64,000 nt of DNA from Euglena gracilis (Eukaryota; Euglenida; Euglenophyceae; Euglenales): the NCBI GenBank assembly GCA_039621445.1, contig CP154956.1, forward strand, positions 1,534,719 to 1,598,718, given 5' to 3'. Below are positions 11,624-22,600 of this stretch, piece after piece; position 1 is the first letter of the stretch, and the number at the start of each line of letters is the position of its first letter. Both the position numbers and the translations under genes were made by a program. The notes under the pieces were generated by a model. It searched no databases. It had not been told where the DNA came from and saw nothing but the letters and a program-made list of their open reading frames with translations.

Positions 11624-12599
11624 TCATGTGTAGTGTGTGCATGGGGGTGTTGAAAGTTGTAGCTGCTGGGGGGTGTACAGGGGTGTCCGAAATCGACACA
11701 CCTGGTGGAAAACGTAAAAGTTGCGCAGCTGGGCCGTTATAACTTCAGGCCTTTGGGCTTTCACCTTGGAACCCAGTGAAACGTGGGGGGTTAAGCTACT
11801 CGCTTTCCCTACCGGATGGGAAACGTGCGGTAAAAGTGTAGTGGGTAGGGTGGCAGCTTTCTCTTTACCCCTGGTGTAGGAAACGGTGTTTTCGGTTGTA
11901 GAAAACGTTGTGGCAAGGCGGGGGGACATCTGGGAAGATGTCTTGGAGGAGAAATTTGGTGGTGTGGGTTGTGTGCGTGAAGTAGTGCGCAAACCGAGGG
12001 AGGGGCAGTCCACAACCAGGCGGTTCTGACGCAAGAACGGAAAACCCAAAATTACGTCAGACCCGCGGATACCCGACTCGTAACTCCAGGTACCCAGAAA
12101 ATTTTGTGTGTGTGGGGGCTGTGAGTGGTGCTTGGGGATGATGGGGAGAAGTATGTCCAAAAAACATCCCAAGTCACCACCGCACATGGGGCTGTTGTCA
12201 GCAGTCATAATTTTGATGGGGTACTTGGCTTTCACCAAGTAGGAGGGGGTAATTAATCCCGTTCGAAAGAGAAGGGGAATGCGACACCCTGTGTCGACCA
12301 AAATTTTGCATTTGGTAGAAAAAGTTTGTGTTCGGATTTCCGCTTGGACCAAAAGTTCCATGCGGGGTACGCAAAGTGCAGGATCCGGTGTAAAATTGTT
12401 GTCTCTCCAACTATTCCAGGATCCCGTTCCTACTTTGCTCAGCATTCCAGGCAGAAATTTGGAGTGGGGGGTGGGGGGACCCGAAAATGTTCCGGGTACC
12501 GACCAAAAAGGCAGATGGGCAGGGAAAGTAAGGTTGATCAGGTCCTACTTCCGTCTGTTCATCAGCCCAGAGGTCCGTGCCCACAGACCTCGGGCTCCC
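11624..12599 (-). pseudogene. Aspartic protease region of A1
   Basis: The frame is open from the UAG at 12600-12602 through the protease, which has KILVDTGCRIPLLF (DTG near 12290) and MCGGDLGCFLDILLP. The ATG used to start this reading frame in AZ is ACG here, yet the frame upstream is still open. That fits readthrough of the UAG better than independent initiation. A Ser/Thr/Pro-rich linker with a CxxC...CGC cluster (FQCAHCRR) follows. The frame breaks between 11547 and 11624, before the Dam-like domain. Confidence 0.75.
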
Positions 12600-12602
12600 C
12601 TA
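12566..12602 (-). promoter_or_regulatory. Gag stop codon UAG with 3' hairpin (A1)
   Basis: Minus strand: TAG (12602-12600) followed by GGG and a two-part stem, outer AGCCC/GGGCT and inner AGGTCTG/CGGACCT. The inner stem differs from AZ by one base that turns a C-G pair into a U-G wobble, so pairing is kept. Gag and Pol are in the same frame on either side. The layout resembles the readthrough signal of gammaretroviruses (UAG-G plus a downstream structure). Confidence 0.65.
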
Positions 12603-15600
12603 CTCCAAGTCCGATTCAGCACTTCGGCTGTTTATCGTTTTCTTTTGTGAGTAGATAGCGCGCAATGCGCGGACCGCATTGTGGTCGTCCTCCAGCGAGG
12701 ATTCGGAGTTCTCATCCCCCTCCCTGCCCGAAGCCGGGGTTCCCTCCTCTAAAAAGGAGATTTTGAACCCGACTTTGTGTTTGTTGGTGTGTTTTGTATC
12801 ATTGTGGTGACGTTGGTTCGGGCGGGGAGAGCGAGAACGGTAACATTTGGAGGAGTTGTGGTTGTGTGATCCACAAAGGGAACACTTTTGTCGGTTTTGT
12901 GACTGTTGTCCGTTTTGTGATGGGCTTTCACCCCTTGGAGGCCTTGGTGAACGGAATCCCGTTCGTCCACGGTTGTTGTAACCCGGTTTCCCGGATGACG
13001 ATCGCGAAGAAGATGATCCACTTCGCGAACGTGATCGCGATGAGTCGCGATTTGTATCACGTTTGTAAGGGGGTCAGGCTGATCGACCACGAGGTACGCG
13101 ATCGCGTCCGCGGTCGCGGAACGGTGATCGGGACCTTTGTCGATAACCCGACGATTGTGATTGTCCAGATTTGTGCGAATATCCAGAGGAGCGCGAGCTC
13201 CGCGAGGATTGTGAACCCCTTGGACTCTGATACCGCTTTAGCGTATCAGGGTGGGGGCAGTCATGGGACGTATGCCCCGAATTGTTGCACAAAAAGCAAG
13301 TTTTGTCAGAAGATTGGTCAGATGAGCGCGGATAGCGCGTTTTCGTATCTCCCCTTGGGGAGTTTGTATGTTTACCGTATCCCCTGGGGGCTTTGGAGAA
13401 GAAGTCTTTTGTAGGGCACTTACCGTACCGCTAGGGAGGCCAGCGGTAGGGTGGTGGGTGTAAGCTGATTGTATCTGTCCCAAAAGTTGTGAGAGTTTCA
13501 TTTGTTTGGAAACATAGTTACATCGTTGTTCAAATGTGAGTTTGTTGTCCGCGAGTTCCTCGCGGTGGATGTCCTTGATAATTGTAGGAATGAAATGGAG
13601 GAGAACCGCATCGAATTGTTCTTTCATTTGGTTTTCTCCAAGTTCATCAACCTCAGAAGCCAATCCCAACCATTTGGAAGACCAAAGGTCGATTGACTTC
13701 CTTTTTCGGTCAGTTGACGCGAATTGTCGCCATTTTTGCTCCAGCGTAATTCGCGAAATTAGGCTTGAACAGGTTGACGCATATTGGTCAACCAGTTCAT
13801 CAAAAGTAATCCGATTCCGGATCACAAGTTGTCGGGCGCGATCTTTTTCTTCCTTGGGAAGGCAATCAATGAATTCCATTTTGATTACCTCGGGGTTCCC
13901 GTCTGGGGTTGGACCCTTCAAGTCCCAGTAGTATGTCCAGTCGCGCCAAAATTGTTTCCAAGTTGTGGGATCTCCGTCCAATTGTGGCTTTACCTTGTTG
14001 GCAATTGTAATGGTACCTTTGAAATCGCGTTGTGGGCCGCGATTTCCATCGTTGTTGTGTTGGTTGGGTTGTTGTGGTGGGATGCGCGAGTGCGCATCCA
14101 GAATGGTACTCATGGTACCGTAGGTACCATGGGTATTTGGCACATCGCAGTTCCGCGAATTGTATGGTTGTGTTTCGCGATTCCGCGATTCGGATTGTAA
14201 AGGGACGCGATTCCGCGATTCGGGGTGTGGTAACATACCAGGTGGGTAGGAATGCCGTTGTTCACCCGGAAATCGGGGAACCGCGGTAAATTCCGTGTGT
14301 CGCATTCGTGATCCATGGCCAATACCCGGGGTAGGGGTATGGCTCATTCCGCGAATCAGTCCCGATTCGCGAATCTCTTGTTGTAAAACAGGAGGATTCG
14401 CGGTTTTTGTGGTAAAAACCGGTTCCTTATCCGAAGATTCACCCTTAGGGGGGGGAATCTTAAGTTGTGGTATAAACGGGCGGTTGTAATCGCCATTGTA
14501 GGCATGTTCATGATCATGTGCATCCGTGGATGCTTGTAGGGCATGCGCATCCGAAGATGCTTATAGGGGTGCACATACTGCGCTTTTGGAAGGATTGGCA
14601 TCCAACGAATCACGAATTTGATACACAAAGTCGCGAGTTGGATGTCGGGCATCCGAAGATGCTTCGGTTGATGCGCGAAAAGCGCGTTGTGAGCTGGAAG
14701 TTGCATTTTGACCACCGAAAACAGTGTTTTCAGGGGAAAAGTGCGAGGGGTTGCGGGATTTTGCATGAATATCATCCAAACTCACCAAATGAACCAACCA
14801 CTTAGAAAAGGTCCGAAATTCGTTCAACATCACACTGCAAACACTTAATACGTTTGCGGTATGAGGGTAACTCATCCAAAAGTGGTAATTTGTCAACAAT
14901 GGAGTCAAAATCCGCGGAAAGCTTTGGAAAAGCGGTGTCCAAAAATTGGACCCGTTTAACCAAAGTTTCCATTGCGGTTGTAAGGGCGTTCAACCGATTC
15001 TCGGGTTGTGGGGTTGTGGTACCCAACGTGGGTTGGGGTACCCCTACACATTTTCAGCGGTTTTGTCATCCATCATTGTAGTAAGTCGGTTCTCCAACAC
15101 CGAAATTTGTTGTTTTAGTGTGAGAACTTGTTGGGTGACCGAATTTTCGGTCCTCATCAAGGTTTCACAAAATTCTTGTAGGTTTTCCCGATTTTCCGCA
15201 AGCATTTGGTCGTAAAATGTGCGAAAATCAAGGGGTAGTTCGACTTCGCGAACCGGTTGACCATCCGAAGATGGTTGGAGTCCGGAGACCCTTGTAGTAA
15301 GTGCTTGTACGCGTTTTTGTAAATGGGAAGTGGTGGATTGTAGGGTTTTGTGTTGGGTATTCAAATGTGCAAGCGCGGTTTCAATGCCGGTGACATCCGA
15401 ATTGAGTTTTGAATACCGTTGCACCGTTTGTGCAAATCCGCAAACGCGGATTCGATTTTGTTCACATCCGCTTGTAACTGATTGTGCAAATCGGTTACCG
15501 TGGATCGTAGTGCTCCCATACTAGTATTTTTGGTGGAATTTTCCGCAAAGCGGCGTTCTAAGTACCCAATTGCAGTTTGTAGCCCCGAAAACATCCGCAA

Positions 15601-17572
15601 AAGCGGTTTTAAGGTCTGCAAACGCAATTTGGAGGTCCGCATTCGCGGTTTGGATGGTTGTTATGACCGTTTCTCGGTCTTGGAGTTCAGCATTCGCGGT
15701 TTGTAAGCTAAGAATCACCGCATCGCAGGATTGGAACTCCGCCGTAGCGGTTTGTAGCGCAATGGAAGCAGTTTCAAGTTTTTGTATATCGTTTTGCCAC
15801 TTCTCATGGACGAAATCCTGCCGATGCACGATTTCCGCAAACTTGAGTGTGCAATGTGGTCAAAGTGTTAGAAACTTCACCGCATTTGCAGGAAGTTTGT
15901 TCCAAACGAGTGATCCGCTCTTCCAGTTGTTGAGCAAAAGCTCTTTGTACATAGTTTTCGCGTATTTGTGCAAAATTTTGATGAAAACTCGCGTTTTCAT
16001 CACCCAAACGCAAAATGAGTTCTTGGGACTGTTGTAAAACATTGGACAAAGTTGAGAAGTGCTCATATGAGACATATGAGCCAAGTTCTGCACCCGTAGG
16101 CACGTTATCCCGTTGTTGTAACCGGGACTGCATTTCTTGCATTGTATAAGAAAAATTTTCAGTTGTGTAAACAGTTGTTGTAGATTTTGTTGTAAATGTG
16201 AAAATTTTGCGTTATTCCGCGATTCCACGGTATGGAGGGTCTCTTGTACTTGTTGGAAGTTTTGTACAAAGGTATTGCGCACAAGTGCGTCAAAACCTTG
16301 GTGTAGGTTCTGAAGGTCCATTGTAGTGGAGTTAAAATTCTTTTGGCAAAATTGTCCAAATTCTTGGATATATTGCCAAAGGAAGTCCAGCTTGCCGAAA
16401 ACGGCCTTGTGACTGTCTTCATCAAATTGTAGGACTTGGTTTAGTGTTTTAGCGCAATTTTGGACACATGCTTCGATGTGTCGAAATTGCTGTTGTAGTA
16501 GGTGGTTCTCCGGTAAAGTTGCGACTACGCGCTCAACGGTATTACTGGAGAACGAATCCCGGTCTTCCTCGGGGTCATTGTCCGTAGGAACAATGACACC
16601 GGCAGTGTCCGGGACCACCAACCGCATTTCAGCCGACCAAGGTAGTTCTGGGTTTTCTCCCAATTGTGGAGGGGGGGCAAGTCCCGAATGGGGCTTACCG
16701 GTGGTAGGGCCGGGGGGGGGGGGGGTGGAAAAAAAAAGGTGTTTCCAACCCGTCCTCGTAAGGGGGGGGCTCTGTTGGCAATTGGGTGCCAAAAGGCACT
16801 AATTGCCAGTCCCGTTTGGGCATTCTGCCCACTTGTGAGTCAGACTCCGCAGAAGCGGAGGAGGGCCGTAGACCCATTGTAGGGTTATGTTGTACCGCAA
16901 ATGCGGCTGTTTTAACGGTGGGTCCGCGAATGCGGGTTGGGTCCTTAGACCCTTGGAGGGGGGGCACCGCCGAAGCGGCTTGGGTCCGAAGACCCTTGGA
17001 GGGGGGGGGGGGCACCGCCGAAGCGGCTTGGGTCCGAAGACCCTTGGACGGGGGGGGGGGTACCGCCGAAGCGGCTTGGGTCCGAAGACCCTTGGAGGGG
17101 GGGGGGCACCGCCGAAGCGGCTTGGGTCCGAAGACCCTTGGAGGGGGGGGGGCACCGCCGAAGCGGCTTGGGTCCGAAGACCCTTGGAGGGGGGGGGCAC
17201 CGCCAATGCGGCTTGTTGTAGGGGGGGGGGCACAGCTAATGCGGTTTGTGTTCGAAAACCCAGTTGTGGGGGGGGCACCGCTAATGCGGTTTTGGTTCGA
17301 AAACCCAGTTGTGGGGGGGGCACCGCCGAAGCGGCTTGGGCGTCCGCCCCTTGTGTGGAAAAATTTTCCCCCGCAGAAGCAGCTTGGGCATCCGCCCCTT
17401 GTGAATAAAAATTTTCTGTCGCTAAAGCGACATGGGCATTCGCCCGTTGTAAGGAAAAATGTTCTGCCGCCGTAGCGACTTCGTCTGCATTCTGCAGTCC
17501 ACGAAGCGAACCTTTTAACAAAACATGAGTAATAGGTGCGTTTCCATTGTTCGCAGTTGCGTTTTGCATTCT
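12603..17572 (-). pseudogene. Gag of A1 (full-span, frameshifted)
   Basis: Start taken at the ATG at 17570-17572, ~200 nt inside the primer-binding site; no earlier start is evident. Order: a repeat-rich N-terminus (16.8-17.5 kb, ~16-residue units), a long region of Gln/Leu/Glu-rich coiled coil (16.8-14.4 kb), a capsid-like block (ANKVKPQLDGDPTTWKQFW...IDCLPKEEKDRARQLV, in the 369-aa frame 13238-14347), and a CCHC zinc knuckle CFLCNNSGHTSHDC near 13260-13303. A basic Arg/Ser-rich tail reaches the UAG. If intact, it would be ~1,650 aa, far longer than typical Ty3 Gag. At least eight frame breaks make it a pseudogene. Gag forms the cytoplasmic particle and binds the element RNA. Confidence 0.75.
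16830..17490 (-). repeat. Imperfect tandem array, ~46-50 bp units, each with two 4-nt-loop hairpins
   Basis: About a dozen units lie inside the Gag N-terminus. A canonical unit (plus strand) has a G-run of 7-11, then CCGC-CGAA-GCGG, then GGGTC-CGAA-GACCC. Outer units change sequence but keep pairing, for example CCGC-AGAA-GCGG, TCGC-TAAA-GCGA, GGGC-GTCC-GCCC and GGGC-ATTC-GCCC. Read on the minus strand, each unit encodes ~16 residues around SKGLRTQAASAVPPP. Variation in G-run length by non-multiples of three breaks the frame repeatedly. Confidence 0.85.
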
Positions 17573-17774
17573 TGATTAAAAGTTGGGAAAATTTTTGTGA
17601 AAATCGTAAAAGTTGTAAAATTGTAAAAATTTGTGTAAAAGCACACCAAAAGATAAGCAAAGGTGGGGGCTCAGAGGCTTTGTGATGCAGCCGTTGCCAC
17701 TTGTGCCCCTGAGACACCTCGCCTGTGCTTAGGCGCCTCTTTCTGGGTGCTTCTTTGGTCGTTCGACCGTTAAA

Positions 17775-17789
17775 CCTATTCTGCTACCA
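17775..17789 (-). promoter_or_regulatory. Primer-binding site of A1
   Basis: Minus strand TGGTAGCAGAATAGG, directly after the LTR end ACGTACACT. The first ten bases match the complement of the 3' end of eukaryotic initiator tRNA-Met (TGGTAGCAGA). This fixes the LTR's 3' border and the orientation of A1. Confidence 0.8.
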
Positions 17790-18222
17790 AGTGTACGTCC
17801 CACCCCGGCTTTTCTACTTAAGGTTTCCTCCCGAAAAGCCCGTGGGGGGAGTAACAGTAAAATTTGTTTCCCTTTCCCCTTTTGATTGCAAAGCAGAAAG
17901 GCAAAGAGAATTGTTGGGACCGCAGTCCCTTATATGAAAGTGACTTTTGCTCTTTCGAGCTTTGTAAAAGAAAGAAAATAAACTTCTATTCAAATGGGAC
18001 TTCGCCCTCAGAATTCTAAAACAAAAATTGCAAAGCACCAAACCCTGTAACCTTGAATTAGGAACCAGTTACTTTCGCTAAGCTTTCACTAGCTCTGAGA
18101 TTCTCTCTTTGTCTTATGGTTTAACCATGCCACTGTGTACAGCCCGGCCGTAGCCAGATTGTAGGCCGTAGCCCATTGTATCTGGTACACAGTGCCATGG
18201 CAGAATGGCTGCCTGGTACACA
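17790..18222 (-). repeat. Family A LTR between A1 and A2 (433 bp)
   Basis: This is the reverse complement of the LTRs at 2233-2664 and 3097-3528. It serves as the 5' LTR of A1 (primer-binding site inside). It is also joined directly to the ORF3 tail of A2 on its outer side, with no 3' UTR or polypurine tract between (GGTACAAG then TGTGTACC). A1 and A2 therefore share one LTR, as expected after LTR-LTR recombination plus a deletion. Confidence 0.85.
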
Positions 18223-18369
18223 CTTGTACCAAGGTCATTTCGGTTGGACGTAAGTCTGGGGTATCCGTGTCAGGATCATCCATGTTGATCCGTCGGGTGA
18301 CCGAACTTTTGACTTCTTGGATTTCCTTGGGAAGTTCGGTTTTGAGCGTTTCAGCTCACTTGTGGAGGT
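18223..18369 (-). pseudogene. ORF3 C-terminal tail of A2 (distal part, split by element B)
   Basis: Minus-strand codons for the last ~50 residues of ORF3 before LVQ, homologous to 1660-1805 in A0 (ELPKEIQEV, RINMDDPD, RPTEMTLVQ). The other part of the same exon-like stretch resumes at 37794, with B and its target-site duplication lying between. The sequence stops at GTACAAG and runs straight into the LTR. Confidence 0.75.
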
Positions 18370-18373
18370 AAAT

Positions 18374-19468
18374 TGATGACCTTTTGAGGTCGACCGCCGG
18401 GCGGCGGAGTTTTCCCTTTTTAGAAGGCCTTTTTAAGGGCGGTTTAGCTCTAATTTTAAGGCTTTCTAAAGATTTCCATTAAAATTCCCTCTCCTAGGGC
18501 GCCCATGGTTTGGTTGTGCAAGGAGAGAGATTGAGTGACGCTAGGTATTCCCAAATGGTGATTTTGGGTTTATTTAGCACAATTTAAGCTTTTGATGCGT
18601 TTTTCCTTTGGTTTTAAGGGAAAATGTTGGATTTGGTGAGAGCGCTTGCAAGCGCTTGGAACAGATTTTTCTGAGATTGGCGCCTGAGTTCCTGGAGTTT
18701 TTGCAGGGGTTTGCAAAGCTCAATAATGATGGAATTCAGCATAATTTATCAAAATCAAGGGGGGAAACGTTGATTTTGAGCTGGGTTGGTTGATTTTGAT
18801 GCAATGGGCTAGGATTTCGGATTTGAGAGCGCTTAGGAATCAGCGCACTCAATCCCAAATTTTACTGCCCATCAAGGGCATCAAAATCATGTTTTCTCTC
18901 GCATGGTTTTCCTCTTTTTACCCCTTGGCATTGTCAATTGTTGCAATTACAAACAATTATCATTGTGAATTCAAGTGTTGGAATTACATTTGCAAATGGA
19001 AAGTCCAATTGAGAACAATCAATCGAAGAAGGTGAGGTTTGTCTTCCCCCCACCTCATCTGTGGGAAAAGGGGCAGGGCGGTGGGACTCTTCAACTCAGG
19101 AAACCACAGGCCAAATTTCACCCCAAAACCCCCTTTTTGGCCCAGAAACTGTGAGAAATGACACCCAGGGGGGGGGTGTTGGCACTCACTGGTTCAGCTG
19201 AGCAGGGAGGGGTTGGAACCCCAAAGGCACCCCCCTTGGAGATCCCTGTGACACCCCCCTCAGGGGTCGGGGAGGGTCCACTGGGCAGTTTCTCCTTGGA
19301 AATGATGGCCCGGTTTCGGCCACAGGGGGGTGCAGAATGGGAAAACATTTCAGACACAAGTCGGCTCGAGGAGCCAAAAAACGATCCTACGCCGGAAACT
19401 GGCCCGGGGCGGGGGTTTCCGCTTCACCCCAGTGCTGCCGTGGGACATGGCAGCACGGGTGTGAAACA
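18374..19468 (+). repeat. Element B 5' LTR (1,095 bp)
   Basis: Begins TGATGACCTTTTGAGG and ends GGTGTGAAACA, giving TG...CA termini. It is matched along its length by 36692-37789 with scattered differences of a few per cent. The left border is set by the AAAT duplication and the right border by the adjoining primer-binding site. Confidence 0.9.
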
Positions 19469-19485
19469 TGGTAAGCAGAGGTTTT
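19469..19485 (+). promoter_or_regulatory. Primer-binding site of B
   Basis: TGGTAAGCAGAGG follows the LTR. It equals the initiator tRNA-Met complement TGGTAGCAGAGG with one extra A. The leader from here to ~19665 has no recognised signal. Confidence 0.65.
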
Positions 19486-19665
19486 TCCTTCAGCCTTCAG
19501 TCGGAAGTTTTGGGTTGGAAATCCCTGCTCAGAATGTTTTCTTTGATGATCAGCGAATGGCCCAATCTCAGATGGCAAATCTGACGATTGGAGTTTCGGG
19601 GCACAGGCATTTGGGCACCCGAAACCAGTTTGGCTAGTCTCAGAACCCCCACAAATATGGGATAG

Positions 19666-22600
19666 ATGATGGAATTTCAGGGCGGGGATGGCCAGGTTGT
19701 GATTTCCAACCAACCGTGTTTTCCAGAGCCTTTTTCAGGGGTTTTGGCTTTGCAAAATATGGGCTACGGTTTTGTGCTGCCTGAGTTGCAACCTCTCCCA
19801 GACGTTTCGTGGGTGCAAAATTTAGGGAATCTGCCATTGTTACCCGCTTTTGCATTGCCTTTGCCTCCAGCTCAACCAGTTTTTTCAACTCCAGCCCAAG
19901 AGCCGGTGGCGCTTTTGCAGTTTTCCCAACCATCCCAGGTAGATGGGCAGGCGAAGGAAACGGCAAGTGCCTCGGCAGGGCAGGGGGGTGATAACCCCAG
20001 CCCAGTTTTCTTTGAAAAGCAAGCACAGGTCAATGTGCTGGGCTTAAACAATAATAATAACTGGGACAGCAGCGAACGGGTCAGAGCAGAAGTGTAGGGG
20101 GCAGAGGAAAACCCGAAGGACCAGCCCAGTTCCACTTCTACTCGGCGATTCCGAACACCAGCTTCATCACCAGGTAGTGATGCAGTTCAGCAAAAACGGA
20201 TGCACCGTGAGGTTGATCACGGTCAGCCAGCAGCTGCTGCAGCCCCCCAGCCTCCTCATATTTTCATCGAGGGGGGTGAGGAGGAGGTCCAACCCCCAGC
20301 CTATGAACGTTCTGAAGCCACACCCAGGGGGGGTTCACAAAATCAGGGATTTGAAGACCCCTGGGGGCAATTTTTACAAAGTAACAGAGACCTCCAGTGG
20401 ACTGTGCAGCACCTGACTTTTCGGGTTTTGGCTTTGGAAAAAGCCAACGAAGAGTGGGTTCTGCAGCAGCAGCAACAGCAACAACCCCCCGGAGTCGACA
20501 TCCACCTGGTGGAGCACATGGATGCACGAATCGAAGAAACGGCCAGGGCTGACTGCCTCCATATTTTTGAACTTTTTGAGAAAAAATGTGAGGCCCAGGT
20601 GCAAATTTCTGTGCAAAAAATTGACGCACAGGCACTTGAACTTTTTGTCGGGCACGAAAAAAGTTTTGAGGAAAAACTGGCACAGCAGTTTTCTTCGAGA
20701 CGTGATCAGTTTTTTGGCCTTGAGGCAGGAATTTTTACGAATTTTGGACAGCCTGCCACAGGAAATATTTAAGCAAGTGCAAAATCAGGTGGCTGCCTTA
20801 CCAATTAAGGATCTCGTGCTTGAAAATTTTCAGTGGTTTGCTGAGAATTTTAAAGCCGCCCAGCCAGCTCAGGGGGGGGAGGCAGAAACTCTCCAGGAGC
20901 TGGCCTTTGTCGCTGCCAAAATCGTTGAAGTTCAGGCTGACCTGGTGTCGCTGCGAGGTACGGTCCAGGGCCAGGCTCAGCAGCTTCAGCAGTTTGCCGA
21001 TTATGTTCGACAGCTGGGTGAACAAAATTCAGCGATGAATACAGCCCTCCATGGTTTTGGTGGGGGTATTCAAAAACTGCACCAGAATATTTCAGATGAA
21101 GTAGGGAAACGACTCAGAAATCAAAAAACTGTTGACGGATTGTCAGCAGAATTTTCAGAGTGTTTTTCAGCAGATTTTTTCCCAGGAGAAAAAATTCGGT
21201 GGGCTGGTGGAGGAAATGAGGCAGGGACTTGCAAAAGTTGGGGGGAACACTTTCGAGTTACAGAAAGTGCTGCAGGATTTACAAAAAAATGGACCCGTAC
21301 ACTCAACTGCAGAACCGAGAGGGGTTTTGCAAAAAATTTCTGACATGTGGTGGCTGCGGCAGGGCAGCCAGCAGCCCCTACACCCAGTTGGGCTGCCACA
21401 GCCTGGGCAGCAACTGGCCCAGCGGCCCGTCGTCCAGCTGGCCCAGCAGCCTGGCCAGCCAGCAGGCCAGCCGCAGCTTGCTCACGGGCTGCCAAGGGGG
21501 CTGGGCCTGCCGTCGGCTGGAAAGCAGCAGCCCCTGGGGCAGCCTCAGTCCAGCTCACTGGCCAGCACGGTGCAAAGTGCTGACACATCTTTTTCAGATC
21601 AGATTATTTCTCATAATAAATCTGCAGTATCAAACATTTCCCCTCCCTTAGTTATTGAGGGGGGATTTGTTTTGGAGGACATGCAAGACACAGATGTGGT
21701 TTCTTCTGTGTCATTGTGTGTCCCTCCACATATTTCTGCAGCTCCTGCTTTCTCGATTAGGCCTATCGGGACAGGGGGGGCTGCAGCCAACCCAGGACAC
21801 TGGTTCGGTTTCCTTTTATCGCTGACCCAGTAGCTTTTGAAATTTTGCAGGGAGGTGCTAAGCCCTATTTTGATGAATCGGGTAGCATTTCCTGGCAATA
21901 TTTTGAAGTAGATTGGAATCCTTACTGGGACAGGTTGACATCAGGCAAACCGTATTCTGATTTGCAAAAGTTGCAGGTTTTTGAGGCGTGTTTAGGACCC
22001 AGATTAAGGGAGGAAACCAGGCTCTATCGGTTGAATGGAGCTAAATTAAGTTACCCCACCATATTGGCCCAGTTCCAGAACCGTTATGCCTCGAGTAAGG
22101 GGCTGACGGCTCGGAAAATATGGCAGGAGGTAACCATGATTAACGAAGGAAAAATTACCCGGGCTGATCTGCAAGAATTTTAGATTAAATTTTGCAGTGC
22201 CTGGCACCATGTTAAGTATGCCACAGCCGGGGAGGCTCGGCGATTATTTTTGGAAAGAATTCCTCCTTTTTTAAGCAAGTTTTGCATAGAAGAGGAGGAT
22301 AACCGAGCCCGTAAACAACCCATTGTCAGGCTCACAGGGATACCAAATCCCACGGTGGATGGGATTAAAAGGAGTGTGAGCCAGATCACTGGGGGGATTG
22401 ATCCACGGAAAGTGGTTATCAAAAACCCTGGTGCCATTTGCCTTATTTATTTCAGTTCTTCGAGGAGGCACTGAAATTAACAGCCGTAAATGGAAGGAAA
22501 TTGCAGGGCATGGAAAATTTCCTCAACGCCGAATTGGTGGAACAGCTAATGACCGTTGAGGAAATGTTTGCTTCTGCCGAGGGCAAGTTAGCTCTTCGGG

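Larger units (their letters stand above)
4191..18222 (-). mobile_element. Family A retrotransposon A1 (degenerate, 3'-truncated)
   Basis: Read on the minus strand: LTR 18222-17790, primer-binding site 17789-17775, gag from 17572, UAG/hairpin ~12600, protease, Dam-like domain, RT, RNase H to ~8693, then a direct join into ORF3, which runs to ~4191. Integrase and chromodomain are deleted, and so are the ORF3 C-terminus and the 3' LTR. Many stops and frameshifts are present. It is the only copy in the window with the full Gag N-terminus and 5' leader. Confidence 0.8.

Noticed and set aside
16786-17475. Plus-strand ORFs of 173-229 aa rich in GGGTAEAAWVRRPLEGG
   Set aside because: These are antisense readings of the Gag N-terminal repeat array.
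16830-17490. CRISPR-like array (regular repeats with hairpins)
   Set aside because: Units are contiguous with no unique spacers, lie inside a retroelement gag, and the DNA is eukaryotic.
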